Assembly (NCBI RefSeq): GCF_001649575.2
Contig: NC_051436.1
Span: 12,158,804-12,222,803, forward strand
From: Kryptolebias marmoratus
Taxonomy: Eukaryota > Chordata > Actinopteri > Cyprinodontiformes > Rivulidae
Direction: 5' to 3'
Length of the DNA stretch: 64,000 bases
The notes beneath the pieces were generated by a model. That model was not told the DNA's origin. It did not search any database and saw only the letters and a program-made list of their open reading frames with translations. Positions within the stretch are counted from its first letter, which is position 1, and every line of letters starts with the position of its first letter. Position numbers and translations under genes: made by a program. Shown piece after piece: positions 36,441 to 48,100 of the stretch.

Positions 36441-37190
36441 ATGTTGTAGAGCTTTGATTTAGCACATGTTCGCTGAGACGTAATTGGAAATTCTTTTGCA
36501 TTGTTTTTTAGGTGCACCTGTTTTTACAGTTTAAGGTCTGGTGTCAATGTATTTACAGATAAAGCTATCTCTTTTTTTGAAAGTTTAGTCCAAACTTTAA
36601 CACAGAATAAGAATAGGAATGAAACTAAAATTCTAGTGAGGACTAACTTGTTTGTAGCTTTATCCAACGCTTTAGCAGAAATGGCGCCAAACATCTGTTT
36701 GCTAGCTAACCTCCAGTGGTACCGCACTGACGGAGCTTCCTCCCACAGGCTGAGAATTAGTCATTAGTATCCATGTTTCGTGAGTTTTACAACCGAAATA
36801 GTTTTTTCCACAAAGATTTCCATAAAAACATTTTTTTTTAATTGAATTAGCTTGGAAGCTACATCCTTACTTCAGTTAATGTAGTATCTTAGCATCATTA
36901 GCCACAATCAAAGTTTTGTTTTGGTAGACACTTCTTAGGAAGCCTTTATTTCAGCAGTAAAGGACCAACAGTCAGAATAAGTCATCTTCCTCTGTCTTGC
37001 TCTTACTTTCTAAAGCACTAAGGATGCGCTCAGCTACACGTTCTCCACACCTGAGTTTGTTATCTCTGAGGAGGTTTGGCATTTTACCCAAAAAGGAAAA
37101 CATAAACGTAGCACAGTCTCACACCTAACTGGGAGGAAGAAATATCACTAAAAGATACATTTAAGAAGCCAGAGGCTGGTAATTAATTCA
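36441..37190. other. Unassigned non-coding stretch
   Basis: No gene is supported. Antiparallel frames of 67 and 88 codons at 36501-36767 are shadows of each other without domains. Confidence 0.4.
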
Positions 37191-37194
37191 GTGT

Positions 37195-37422
37195 CACTTC
37201 TTAATAATGCATTTGCTGCTTATTTGTCTTTAGCTCCTGTTGTGCCACCTGTTTTTTTTTTGTCAGTAATCAGCACACCTTTTATCAGGCAATAACCACT
37301 TTTCCCAGTACATATATTACCTGGTTTTCCTCAGTTATTTTTGAGATTGTGTCAACTTCCTGTAGTCTTTCTGTCTGACTGTTCTGCCTTTTGCTTAAGT
37401 TTTTATTCATTAAAGTCCTGCT
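37195..37422 (+). repeat. Unclassified T-rich interspersed repeat, left part
   Basis: T-rich wording ends in TTTTTATTCATTAAAGTCCTG, typical of a 3' end with a polyadenylation-like signal (exact word ATTAAA near 37409). The SINE at 37423 appears to interrupt it, and related wording (CATTGTGGGTCCTGCTGC) resumes after the SINE at about 37772. Confidence 0.35.
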
Positions 37423-37733
37423 GAGGGGTGGCACAGTGGACAGTGGTTAGAGCTGTTGCCTCCCAGCAAGAAGGTCACAGGATCGCTTCCCAAACGCTAG
37501 CATATTCTCCCTGTGCGTGGGTTTACTCCAGGTACTCTGGTGTCCTCCCACAGATCAGAAACATACATGTTCACACTGGTGCATTGGTAACTAAGTTATC
37601 CCTAGGTGTGAGTGAGAGCATGGATGGTTGTTTGTCTCTACGTGTCCCTGTGATGGACTTGCGACCTGTCCAGGGTGTTGGAGATCGGCAACCAGCTGGC
37701 CTGGAAAGAAGAAGCAGGTAAAGAAAATGGATG
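37423..37733 (+). mobile_element. tRNA-derived SINE-like element
   Basis: The left end has an A-box-like GGCACAGTGGACAGTGGTTAG and, about 30 bases on, a B-box-like AGGATCGCTTCC (consensus GGTTCGANTCC), the internal promoter layout of a tRNA-derived SINE. (The first word is cited here as GCACAGTGGACAGTGGTTAG.) The body has wording I recognise from a common fish interspersed repeat: TCCTCCCACAG, TGGTTGTTTGTCTCTACGTG, GCGACCTGTCCAGGGTG. The tail AAGAAAATGGATG is typical. The mutated B box makes transcription unlikely. Confidence 0.65.
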
Positions 37734-38214
37734 AAAATCCCGTTACAAAGAACCGGCTCTGTTGTGCCAGCATTGTGGGTCCTGCTGCAACTCATCAGCC
37801 AACGAACGGAACATCTTGACCATTCTTTTTTTTTTTTTTCTCTCTTGAATTTCCTTTCCTGTCAACTAGCTAACCAATTCCTAATTTATAACCCCTCCCC
37901 TCTATCCTACCCCCCAATATGCCTCATTGATCCTCTTTTTCATGGACACCTGAACTTAATGCTTGATTAGACTAGCTGAAAGAACAGCTACACCAAAGAC
38001 CTTTTTCTTATTAAACCTCATGGGTGTCTTGGTGCTTGGTTTTGGGACAAGAAGGGGCATTTGAACCCTGAAATGATTATAGGTCAAATATTTATCCAGA
38101 GTTGTGGTCTGATTCATAATATCTTCAGGTAAATAATCCTATAAACAGCATCTATTTTCTTGTCATTGCCTTTTTTGTTTGATTTAAGTATTCTACCCTT
38201 TTTTTAACATTCAC

Positions 38215-38700
38215 CGCCACAAGCAAAAAGCAAAAGGGGGTTGATAATGTTTGTGTACATGTGTCTGTGTGTATGCATGTTTGTGTCTGTTACCAAAACA
38301 ATCTCAAGAACCACTGGACAAATTTGAACAAAACTCAGGAAATAGTCACTTGGTGTACATCTTCAACTGATTAACCTTAGAAGTCAACTCAATTCAAGAT
38401 GGCCATCACAGCTAACTGACATTAACTAACACAAAATTGGCTACAACTCAGTCAGGTTTACAGACATTGATCTAAAATTGTACAAAGTTGTAGCTGACGG
38501 TCATTCACAACACAGACTCTGAAAGCGACATCTCACGATATTGCATGGAATTGCTCATAACGTTATTTTTAAGGTTTGACCAAACCTTTGTCATTTCTCA
38601 ATATAAGATGATCCAACTCTAAAACTCTGGCATAAAAGGCGGCAGGCGATATGCATTATTTCAAGGAATGCCCCGGCCTTTGATTTTAGCCTGCTTTTAA
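38215..38700 (+). repeat. Repeat family A, one unit with both ends
   Basis: Complete single-unit copy. The start motif lies near 38215-38245, the unit opening near 38290-38315 and CAAGATGGCCATCACAGC at about 38394. The terminal GGCATAAAAGGCGGCAGGCG and a partly decayed hairpin (GCATTATTTCAAGGAATGC) lie at about 38628-38671. It is the best specimen for defining element ends. Confidence 0.75.
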
Positions 38701-38779
38701 TCATTCTCGCAACTTCCTCAAAGGGCTGAGCTCGGACAAGCACTGGCACCATATCACTCCGACCAGTACAAAGGGCGGA

Positions 38780-39330
38780 CACTTTGTGTGGACATTACGC
38801 ACACCCACCCAGACACTCAGTCACAACTTAATCACTGACACCACTGACAACGAGGGCCACGCTGCTTTCCCAAAGCCTCTCCAACTTCAAAAGGGGATTT
38901 CTCAAAGCGGCCATTCAGAGGCCTTCCATCAATGGGGGACGAGGGGTCGCCGCAGCCGCTCCAAACAAATTGATTTAGGGCAAATTTGTTTCCAGGCCAC
39001 TCACATTGTCATAATTCCAGTGTCGGGTTCATCCCTCCGACGCGCTCTGCGCTCGCCGCAGAGAGGGGAGCCTCGTAAATCTGACACTTAAAAAGGAACG
39101 TTTAGCACAATAACCCCTTCTAATTCCGAACGCGCCCAAAACCTCCCCTCGAAATAGACGGAGGAAACAGTAGCCGCACTATTAGGATGTGGCGAGGCAA
39201 TAAGGAGGATGAATTACCGCTCTTTCTCCTGTGACCTAAAAATTGCGCGGCATACTAAATCTTGCCCCCCATGTCAGCGGCTGCCTGTTATTTGCATGCA
39301 TTAAAGCGAAAATAGCAGCTCTGTTTAGTG
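38780..39330. promoter_or_regulatory. Candidate conserved regulatory block
   Basis: Long, complex, CpG-containing block between AT-rich flanks. It has a perfect octamer ATTTGCAT at 39290-39297 next to GCATTAAAG, AAATTGATTTAGGG near 38967, GGATGAATTACCG near 39207 and TGACACTTATTG near 39331-39342. No frame or repeat explains it. Confidence 0.4.
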
Positions 39331-41090
39331 ACACTTATTGTGGTGTCAGGCTGGATAGTCACAGATTGTCGTCCCCCCCCCCCCCCCCGCTCTGTCCCTC
39401 AACTTCTGCATGGAAAAAATAAATTATGTGTGAGGGGTTAGTCATTTCCAATGCGTAGTTACTCCTTGAGCGCCACAGCTCTGTTTATATATTGTGCGCG
39501 CGTGTTTGCCTGTCTGCCTGGTCCGCCCGTGTGTTTATCTGTTTCTGAACAGCATCTGAGTGCTTGTGTGTGCACTGTCCCACTGTTTCGGCTGAAAAAT
39601 GATAAGACACCTGCTTGCCGATTCGAAGTTGGCTGTCAAATACAGGAATGAAACTGTGGTGGAAGTAGAAAAAAAAATATATTATATATATTTATATATA
39701 TATATATATTTAAAAAACCTTGAGATATATCTATTCTGGCTCCCTGCTTCCCTCAAGCTGCTGGTAGGAGACTTCAAAATGGCTCCACTCCCTGCCACAG
39801 AGTGGGCTCTGCCCTGTCAAAATGTCTTTGAATGGAAAACACAGACGGAAAAGTTTCCTCCCTTCTCTTCTCCTCTCCTCTCTTCTCTTCTCTTCCCCCC
39901 GTTGTTTTTCTTTCTCTCTCGTTCCCTCTCGCTCGGTTTCCCCCTCCTCCCTTTCTGTCCATCCTTCATCGCTTTCTGAAAGGGCATCTCATCTTCACCA
40001 GTGAGGCTCTCAATGAATGCTGCCTTTACTCTGAGAAAGAGAGGGAAAAAAAACCCTCTCTTACTTTCTCTCTCTCTCTGTCTTTATGTCTGTATAGCTG
40101 GAGCCCTGCCAGAGCTCTCTGTCTCGGTGAGGTATCTGCCAGTCACTCGCAAGTCCATTCTTCCCTAAAACATGATGTCTATCTCCTGGGTCCTCCTGTC
40201 AGAAGAACAATGCGGGTCTTGGTACCTTTGACAGAGGCGATTATGATCTGTGTACCAACTACATACACAGAAAGAGACTAAAACTAATCAACGGGGGTAA
40301 TTAAAAAAAGGGGACAGCCTGGTGATTTAAAGCCACAAGTAATGGTCACCGGGCTTGTTTTTTTTATTACCAGCGTCCACTCGGCTCGGAAGGCTTTCGA
40401 CAAAACGTCAGACCTCGGCTACAGGGGTTTGTTCCCGTTTCAAAGAATCGCTGGAGTGGCATATCAAAGATCTGAACACAGTCCTTAGGTGGTGTTCCTA
40501 CAAAACCTGGTCTTGTAGCTTGAGATGAGGTGAAGACTGAATGAGGTGCAGGTCAGCTGAGCACAACACTAAAAGAGAAAGAAGCTCTGAGCTAAATACC
40601 CAGACGTTTTTGGTTTCTTCCTAGTTTCTCACATTTAATTTTTTTTGACAAACTACGATACATTGTTTGTACTTTACAAAAAAACTGCAATGCCATATAC
40701 TGACAGGATGTTTTGTTACTCACGAGGCCCAATATCCCTGCTCGTTAGAACATCATAGCATGTCATTTCTGGTATATTTTTCTGCAACCGGAAAATTTTG
40801 ATTCTTTAATTTGTATTTGATATGTTTAAATTATACTTTTATTTTATTTTAGAATACTTTAGTTGAGTTGCATCAACTTTAAGTCATTTCTATGGGTTAA
40901 ATATTGAGGTTGCTTTCCTTCAGGATGAAATAATATAGGCTTGAATTTAATTATAAATGCAATGCCGTGGGGTGGGGATACATTACATATTCCATGCTCT
41001 TTGGGTTATTGTAGCATTCAATTCTGATATTTTTCGCCCTTGTTTTACAACTTTTTACAATTTGATTTGTTTACATTAAAAAAACTACTG
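39331..41090. other. Non-coding stretch with low-complexity tracts
   Basis: No gene is supported. It contains poly-C at 39373-39388, TA-rich 39672-39712, a CT-rich tract at 39850-40090 that creates artificial S/L/F/P frames, and AT-rich sequence to 41090. Confidence 0.5.
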
Positions 41091-41099
41091 TCAAATATC

Positions 41100-41640
41100 C
41101 ATATTCTTCATCCTTAGTTTTATTATTACAACTTCATGTGGTGATTTGGCTTTTCTGAGTTTTGTTTTAGTTCTCTGGTTTGTGTTTTGTTTTCTATTTG
41201 TAGTTATCTGGTTTTTGTTTTCTTCTTGGTTCTGTCCTCCTTGTGTTTGTGTTCTCATTTCCACTCTTCCCCAGTCATTCATTTGTCTGTTAGCCACGCC
41301 TATCTTCACCTGTCCCGAATAAGTAATCATTCCATCTGTTCCCACTCACCTCGTTATCCCCAGTCTTTAAAACCCGGTCATTTCTCTCCATACTTCGCTG
41401 GTCCATTGTCTAAGGTTTGTCTAAGATTTGTTTTATGTTTGTCTCTCTTGTTTGCTTCGCTCCGTGTTCCTGGTTTTCTGAGTTCTGTTCCATTTATGTA
41501 TTTTCATTTAGTTCTTATCTGTTTGCTGCCACATCAGCTTTTTGTTTTTGTTCGTTTTCTTAGTTTAATAAATTAGTTTTTCTTTCTTTAAAATGAGTCT
41601 GCGCTCTGGGTTCGCCTTCGTCACTCCACATCATGACACT
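41100..41640 (+). repeat. Unclassified interspersed repeat with AATAAA
   Basis: T-rich body, CTTTAAAACCCGG segment near 41365, TTAATAAATTAG near 41565 and an end of the kind ATGAGTCTGCG...TCGCC...CATGACA near 41592-41638. This wording is familiar from fish interspersed repeats, but I cannot assign a class. The 129-codon plus-strand frame in it is a by-product of its T-richness. Confidence 0.4.
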
Positions 41641-41694
41641 TCACAACCATTTTCCTACTTTCAGTGTTAAATTACACTCAAAAACCAACTTGTT

Positions 41695-41729
41695 GAATGA
41701 ATGAATGAATGAATGAATGAATGAATGAA
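41695..41729. repeat. Microsatellite (GAAT)n
   Basis: Nearly nine uninterrupted GAAT units directly after the interspersed repeat ending at about 41640. Confidence 0.97.
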
Positions 41730-42600
41730 CAAACAGTTTTGTGGCTTTCTTTCAAATTGTTGTTGTTGGTTCATATATTTGAACTCGGTCAACCTAACCT
41801 TTCAGTGTTGGTTTAATATTTTTACTTAGACTAAATCTGGTTTGTTTAATTGGGTGAATAACATTATTTTTCCACAAATGATGGTTCAGTTTGGTCATAT
41901 TAGTTTTCAACTCACACTGCGCAAGCTGGACATTTCAGTTCTTTGAAGAACTTTTGTGGTAATCGTGTCTGTTTATTTGAATAAATGAAAATGCATTTAA
42001 TGTATTAAACTGACACAACAAGACTGATTAGGATTTAATAAAAAAAGAAATTCAACAAGCAAATTAAAATGAGTTCAGTTGAAAACTAACCAGTAAAAGA
42101 GTTGAGTCTGTCTTATTGAGTTACCCAACAAACATAAGTTCCTTTGAAACAACTTAATGTTTAATTCTTAAATAAATCAATACAGTTATGTGGAAAATCA
42201 AATCATTTTTATTTCTTTTAGTTCCATAAATTACATGTGTTAAACTTGCAACAAAGCAACAATAATAAATCAGTCAACAAAATATCTATATATCTAAAAA
42301 AACTAGATATCTGATGGGAACCTGGAGGTTGAAGCTGAAGCCAAATTGGGAAGATCGTGGGACATTACATCTAGTTGTTTTTTTTTTTTTTAATGGTCAA
42401 TGTAACAAATCTAACTTCAATATAATATTTAATATTGAATATAATTTTAAAGTAAATCAACCATCTTGCCTATATTTTTTTAAGTACGGGTAGGAGGAGT
42501 TGGGATATAGTGGCTCTAATGTCATGACATAAATGAGTAGCATGCTATTTAACTTCAAATGGAGTACGTCTTTCAGTGGAGAATAATGATGATTCATTTC
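41730..42600. other. Unassigned AT-rich stretch
   Basis: No gene. Words such as AACTTGTTGAA, CAGTTGAAAACTAAC and TTTTCAACTCACACTG occur in both orientations at 41690-41760, 41905-41920 and 42070-42100, which may be a decayed inverted-repeat transposon. This was not resolved. Confidence 0.35.
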
Positions 42601-42910
42601 ATCAGATGGACATTAGTTTTTCCGGCTAAATACAGTCCCCAGGGTATCTCACATTTGAGACTGATTTAATAATTCTTCTTTGACAGTGAATTCTTCTTGT
42701 GCTTTTCCCATCATTTCAGGTGGCTTCATCACCTGCGGCCAAAAAGAACTACCTAATGGCAATTTTTATTAGCTAATTGGTTATCTTGACATTTAAAACT
42801 GGCTCCATAATTTGTTCATCTCTATTGTGAGTGGCTCTTTAATTAGATTGAGCCTGTGGTCCAGATTGATGTGGGAACTGGAGGTCATTGGCAAATTACA
42901 CAGTTGGCAT
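42600..42910. promoter_or_regulatory. Candidate enhancer with paired E-boxes and homeodomain sites
   Basis: CAGGTG at 42717-42722 and CACCTG at 42730-42735 form an inverted E-box pair separated by 7 bases, the sort of arrangement bound by ZEB-type repressors. Homeodomain words follow: TTTTTATTAGCTAATTGG near 42765-42782 and TTTAATTAGATTGAG near 42838. The region is complex and free of repeats. Confidence 0.4.
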
Positions 42911-43109
42911 TTTTTGAACATGTTCACTAAAAAAATGGCATTTTTTTACCTAACTAGTCTAAGGTAAGAACTTTAGAGCATCGTACCACCTTAATTTTGA
43001 CGGCTAGCTCCAAAAAGCAAATTTGACATCCGAAGACCAAGCAATTCAGGTATTATTTATTACATTTAGTGAAATATGCATCCAAATCCACTAACAATGC
43101 CATTAAATA

Positions 43110-43345
43110 TGGACTTAAAGAGGTAGTTCAGATCATTTAAAATGGGATTCTGCGGAAAGGTTATAAACACGTAACATGATTTTTGAACAACTTCAGCTAG
43201 GCATTATATAACCACAAAATGCAAATTTAACAGCAGTGTAAATGTTTATAAAAGTGTTCACCGAGACCACTAAATTTTTGATATTGGCATCGGTTTATGA
43301 TGGCAGCAATCCACTTTGGTCCTCCTGCTCAGACTGGATGTTCGT
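43110..43345 (+). repeat. Repeat family B, partial copy
   Basis: Shares TGGGATTC..YGGAAAGGTTAT with 50270-50291 at its left and the GATGGCARCAATCMACTTTG block with 14845-14865 at its right, so it bridges the other two copies. Confidence 0.5.
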
Positions 43346-43845
43346 GTAGAGGCCAAAAGTTGCAAATAAAACTGAAGTGCCATGATGATCATGTTTTGGT
43401 TAGTCCAATACCACAGTGTTCCAGAGAGACCTTGCCTGGAGTCAGAATGTCTACCAGCGTGTTGAAAACATGCCTATTTTTGAAGACAGTGTCTAATTGT
43501 GAGTGTAATGTTGTGTCTTATTACCGCCATAGAGATAACTAAGAAAATATAATTATTGTCATTGGTGGTGCCACTCTGAAGAGACAGATCAAAATGGAAA
43601 GTAGAAAGTTTTTAAAGGGGTGGCTGGATGGGGTCCACTATCAATTTTGGTATGGCACACAAAAATTAAAAGCCATAACAGCATTTCAGGAGTTTTAAAC
43701 CATTGTTATCATATAGAGGCTAATTGTAAAATACTGCATAATGGGTGTCTGGGAATAGGCTTACTTAATTTGTTTTATGTTACAGCTGATATGACAGACT
43801 AAGAACAGCAGAGACTTCTACGCAAGTCACTGAAGCTCATTCTCT
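43346..43845. other. Unassigned non-coding stretch
   Basis: No gene or repeat family recognised. Short plus-strand frames have no domains. Confidence 0.4.
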
Positions 43846-43849
43846 TTTC

Positions 43850-44120
43850 CCTTAAATTCATATTCATAGCTGAAACTAGCATTCCTTGAAGGAATGTATA
43901 ATATCCGTTGCCCTGCATCCCAAAGTTTTAAACACAGATCTCAAAGGCAATAATGTTTTTGCCCAAGTCTCTCTCAGATAACTGTTTGAACAACCTCAGC
44001 TTGGGAATAAAAGAGGTTAATTAAAGAATGTTTAACTCTGAGTTTAAAACTATGGCATGAAAGGCAAAGGGTAATGTGCATTCCTGGAAGGAATGCTAGG
44101 CCTTTAATTCAAATTTGAAG
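43850..44120. mobile_element. Foldback/MITE-like element made of family A ends
   Basis: The left end (about 43850-43940) is the reverse complement of the family A terminus, including GCATTCCTTGAAGGAATG near 43882. The right end (about 44035-44120) is the forward terminus, with GGCATGAAAGGCAAAGGGTA and GCATTCCTGGAAGGAATGC near 44080. The two arms of about 85 bases flank a short centre. This is the layout of a miniature inverted-repeat element, although other family A copies have the terminus on one side only. Confidence 0.65.
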
Positions 44121-44215
44121 ATAAAACCCAAAACACTAACTTGTCAGTCTGGTCAGAATGAAACTCTTTATCCCCAAAGTTACCTTCAACAGGTAAGGCA
44201 TTGTTATTAACCTTC

Positions 44216-44242
44216 ACACACACACATACACACACACACACG
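44216..44242. repeat. Microsatellite (CA)n
   Basis: CA units with one TA interruption. Confidence 0.9.
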
Positions 44243-47200
44243 CACTCATCTATTAAAAACAGAGGGGAAGAAAACAGTAGATCTGAGCTCACTGAGTTAA
44301 CTCCAAACAAAAAAGGGGTAAATGTCCTTGTGAAAGTCTTCAGATGAATGGGGCCTTTAGACTAAGACTTCCATCTCTTCCCTACGCTCATCTCAGTAAT
44401 ATTTCATTCTTGCATCCTCAGAAATGGAAAATATTGATTTCTCTGAATAACACCCCAAACCATCACACATCCCTGCATTAACATTGCCCGTACGGTTGAA
44501 AAAAAAAAAAAAAAGAGTGTGGGTTCTCCCCAAAGTATTTCATGCATCTGCTCCAGGCATGAGAAAACAGACACATGCGAGCTAACAGCCGGAGCAGCTA
44601 TTGTTATCACAACTAATTAGGAGGTAAGTTCTTGCTGCGTTCAAGAGTCTAAAATTGACAGATGATATTTGCTGCAGTGTTCATATTGCCGGTTATTACT
44701 GTTTGTATGGAGGCGTGTTTCACTGCAGACGCAGCTGTCAACAACAAAGTGGCAGGATCTGGTTCAAAATTAAACTCTAGAGAGGGTATTTTTTTGTTTG
44801 TTTTTTGGGTTTTTTTGGGCAGTTTGTATGATCAACATCTTTTTTGTAACAATCTATAACCAAGGGTTTTTCTCCTACAGGTTTAAAAATGATGAATAGG
44901 TAAAAAGCATGCTTGTCAGCTCAGTATGAGTGGTGATTTATTTCCTGTTATCGCCACTTATCTTATTTTTATACTTGACAGGTTTTGTTAGGCCGCTGTC
45001 TAAACTGAGGCAGTGCTGTGTACTGTCCAACAGCCTCGAGCCACCCCCTTTATTTCTTTATATTTTTTGCTTCTAATTAGCCAGACTTTCTTGACTTTTT
45101 TTTTTCTTTTTAAGTTGCCTAGAGCTATAGTTCTTCATGCTTTTGAAGGTCTTCCAAAGATTTTCTTGGCCGCTTTTTTTTTTTTTTTACTCATTTACTA
45201 CAGCTCAAGACCACTTTAGAAAATTACAAGAAAGTTTTGGCTCCTCTAAAGCTAAATAAAAAAAATACCCAGGGGTGAGGCTTGAGACTTTAAAAACATA
45301 TATACTGTATAGTTCAATCACCAATATTTTCTGCATTAAAACTAATGCATTTGTATCAATGTCAGGAATAGGACTGCCTGGACTGATCAATAGGTTATCT
45401 GTGCTTGATGATTCAGTTGCAAATTGTTTTATTATTGTCCTTTCCATTTTGTACTGACCTACTACACATGTCCTGTCACTGATGCCTCTTCTTCTCACTA
45501 TCATACCAATTTAAAAGAATAGTTTGATTCTTTATGCTTAAAGCTCCCCATCCACAGACTCCAGTATCAAAAATACAACATGGCAACACCCATACAACAG
45601 AAACCCATGGCTTCATTGTCTAAAAACAGAAGTTGGTAAGATATAGGTCTAGTATTATATGTACGGTCAATGTATGACATGATAATAAGACATTAAAGGT
45701 GCTTGCTAGGGTGTGTTCACTCAATTGTGACTAAACACACATAGCACGTCCCTTAACTATTAGGGTTTGATGTTGAGAGAAAGATGGAATAAAAACTATT
45801 TCGTATTTGTAATTTGTTACAATCCTGCTACATATTTTTAAGCAGATTTTGGGACTTTAAAGAAGATTTTGTGGCCCTTTGTGAAATACTAGTGGTGGGG
45901 TGGCACAGGGCAACTCCCAGACTCAAATAGATGCAGCAATGTGAGAATAAAGCAGAGTGGCAAAAAGAAAGAGCTCAGATGCTCAGCAAAGCTTCCCAGG
46001 ACGTGTGAAGGTTACATTAACCAGCCCTGCTGTCTGTCCAACTCCCCCACAGCAGTCTCTTTCCAGCATCGCCCAGTCAAGTTGCCGTTTTCGTGTGTCT
46101 GACTTGTGTTGTTGTTGTTTTCTCCTGTGGGCTGAGTTTTACACAGCCTGTCAATCTCCTGAGCGTCACACATTAGAAGGACCAGTGGAGTGAGACACCA
46201 AGAGTGATCCCTCTGGGGAATGACTCTTCTCCCACCTCCCAACCCCCTTTTGTTTGGCTCTCTTTATGCGCCAGCCTTGCTCTTTCTTCCTTTCTGGCTT
46301 TTAACTCTTTTCTTTCTCTCCTGGTTGCAAGTCCTTCTCTCTGTCTTCGTTCTTATATTTTTCTTCGACTCCATCTACATTTCCCCAGACTCCTGGCCGA
46401 GTCTGAGCGTGTCAGATCCCCTCTGTTTTGAAGAGGCTACGCTACATCTGTTGACGCGCTCGGTGCTTGAGTGGTCGGCCAAGCTAACATCCATCCCAGC
46501 ATGCATCGCAGCGAGGGTGCAACTAATGAACACGACTAAAGGAATGCGCCCGTGTCCGTCCCCCTGCCTTTTTTTTGTTTGATAAGTTTCACTCACAATA
46601 GGGGCACTGTTTACAATGACTCAGACTGGAACACAACGAGGAAATATGGAGTCAGATGACCGTAAAATGTCTGTGTGGAAACCTTTCAAATGAAACATGG
46701 AGCACAATAAGAAACTCTCCTCTAACTTCTGTGGAATAAAGTCTGCAAGTCACATGAAAAACTCGAGTGAAAGACTTCTCAAAGATGCGGAAATTGGTAA
46801 AACTTAAAAAAAAAAAAAAAAAAACGGTGAGAGCGTCCTGACCTGACAGGCGGAATTCGGAAAGGTCAAAATAAAAACAGCGGAAGTCATGTGTGAAAAT
46901 CAACTTTCTTTGCTCCTACAAATTACTTTATTCAAAGCATTGTATCTTTGCATGAGTACGCAGACAGGGGATATGTGGGATGTCGGGGCAGTCAGTTAAG
47001 GAAATATAAAAATATGGTGCTTTTAACTTCTTTGAGAATAGCCTCGGCATTCTTTGGATTTAATGAAAGCTCCCAAACCGAATGAAAGCCTGAAATAGCA
47101 TTAACTGGCACACAATGGTAGCCTTAACTGTAGGTATTAAACCTTGACAGCCGAGACCTAATTGGTTGCCTTTTGAATAGGCCGATGGGTGCCCTTACTC

Positions 47201-48100
47201 TCAGTCAGCGATGTCAGAACTTCTGACCTGCTAACATCTTGCCCTTGTCTCTCTTCATTCTTCTGCAAATGAGGAAAAAAAGGAGCTGGATGTTGCTCAT
47301 GATTGAACATCCCCTTCAACTTCAAATCTCGCCTCATGCCTTTTGTTTAGTCTTTTCTTTAGTGAAGTGCCATCGAAATTCATTATTAAACTTGAAAGGC
47401 TCTGATTCATTTTTTGACAATTGTGGCTGCTATCACTTCTTTCATCTGTGTGTGTATATATCCACTGTTAGAGATTAGATAGATTCCTCAGCACACAATT
47501 CTTTGGTGGCACATACCTGCCTGCATTCAGCTTGCTTTCATCTGACAAAACCAAGAGAAAAAACACTCAGTCAAGCAAAGAAAATACCAGAATCTTGGAT
47601 ATTTTCCCTTAGAGAGAGAGAGAGAGTGCAGGTAGGAGGTTCATGGTACATCCAATCACTGACTCCAATGAAGTGAAGTACTCCCTGGCCAATAGAGGAA
47701 CAAGTCATTGGAAGAGTTGGGGGTACAATCATGCAGTGAAGCTCCCGTTATCCAGCCAAGTGTGCTAATCAAAACCTTGTGTCTGATCAATACCAGTGGA
47801 CAGCAGATTGCACTCCTGGGGAAGCAGTGGAGGTTAAGGGGTGTATCAAAGGCCGGAGGAGGGGGGACAGATGGGGGGTGAGGGGTGGGGGTGATGCATT
47901 AACCTCAGAAGAGTTGAGGGATTTGATCGGGTATAAAGAGAGGCACCGACTGGCCAAGAGAAAGATCCCACGTGGACACAAACAGAAACAGGAGGATGGT
48001 TTGAAAAGACAATGCCTTGTCTTTTATCGCCATACAGCGGGTAAAGTCTGGAAAAAATATTTGTTCTCCTTGTCATAGCCAAAAAATGAGTATTTATCGG
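44243..48100. other. Non-coding stretch
   Basis: No gene is supported. Poly-A/T tracts lie near 44500-44514, 45174-45188 and 46806-46824 and an AG run at 47612-47627. Two balanced segments, 46030-46640 and 47040-47340, may be regulatory (for example GACCTAATTGGTTGCC near 47155) but have no decisive feature. The 120-codon frame at 46220-46582 has no domain. Confidence 0.45.

Noticed and set aside
31372..36449. Similar peptides (QLIN.W..NSRW.PQ type) translated at several sites
   Set aside because: All derive from the same non-coding family A unit; stops and frameshifts are everywhere.
37423..37500. tRNA gene
   Set aside because: A- and B-box-like words are present but no cloverleaf can be formed; it fits a SINE head better.
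39774..40281. Frames of up to 149 codons rich in S, L, F and P
   Set aside because: Product of a CT-rich tract; no protein family.
46220..46582. Plus-strand frame of 120 codons
   Set aside because: Pyrimidine-rich artefact without domain.
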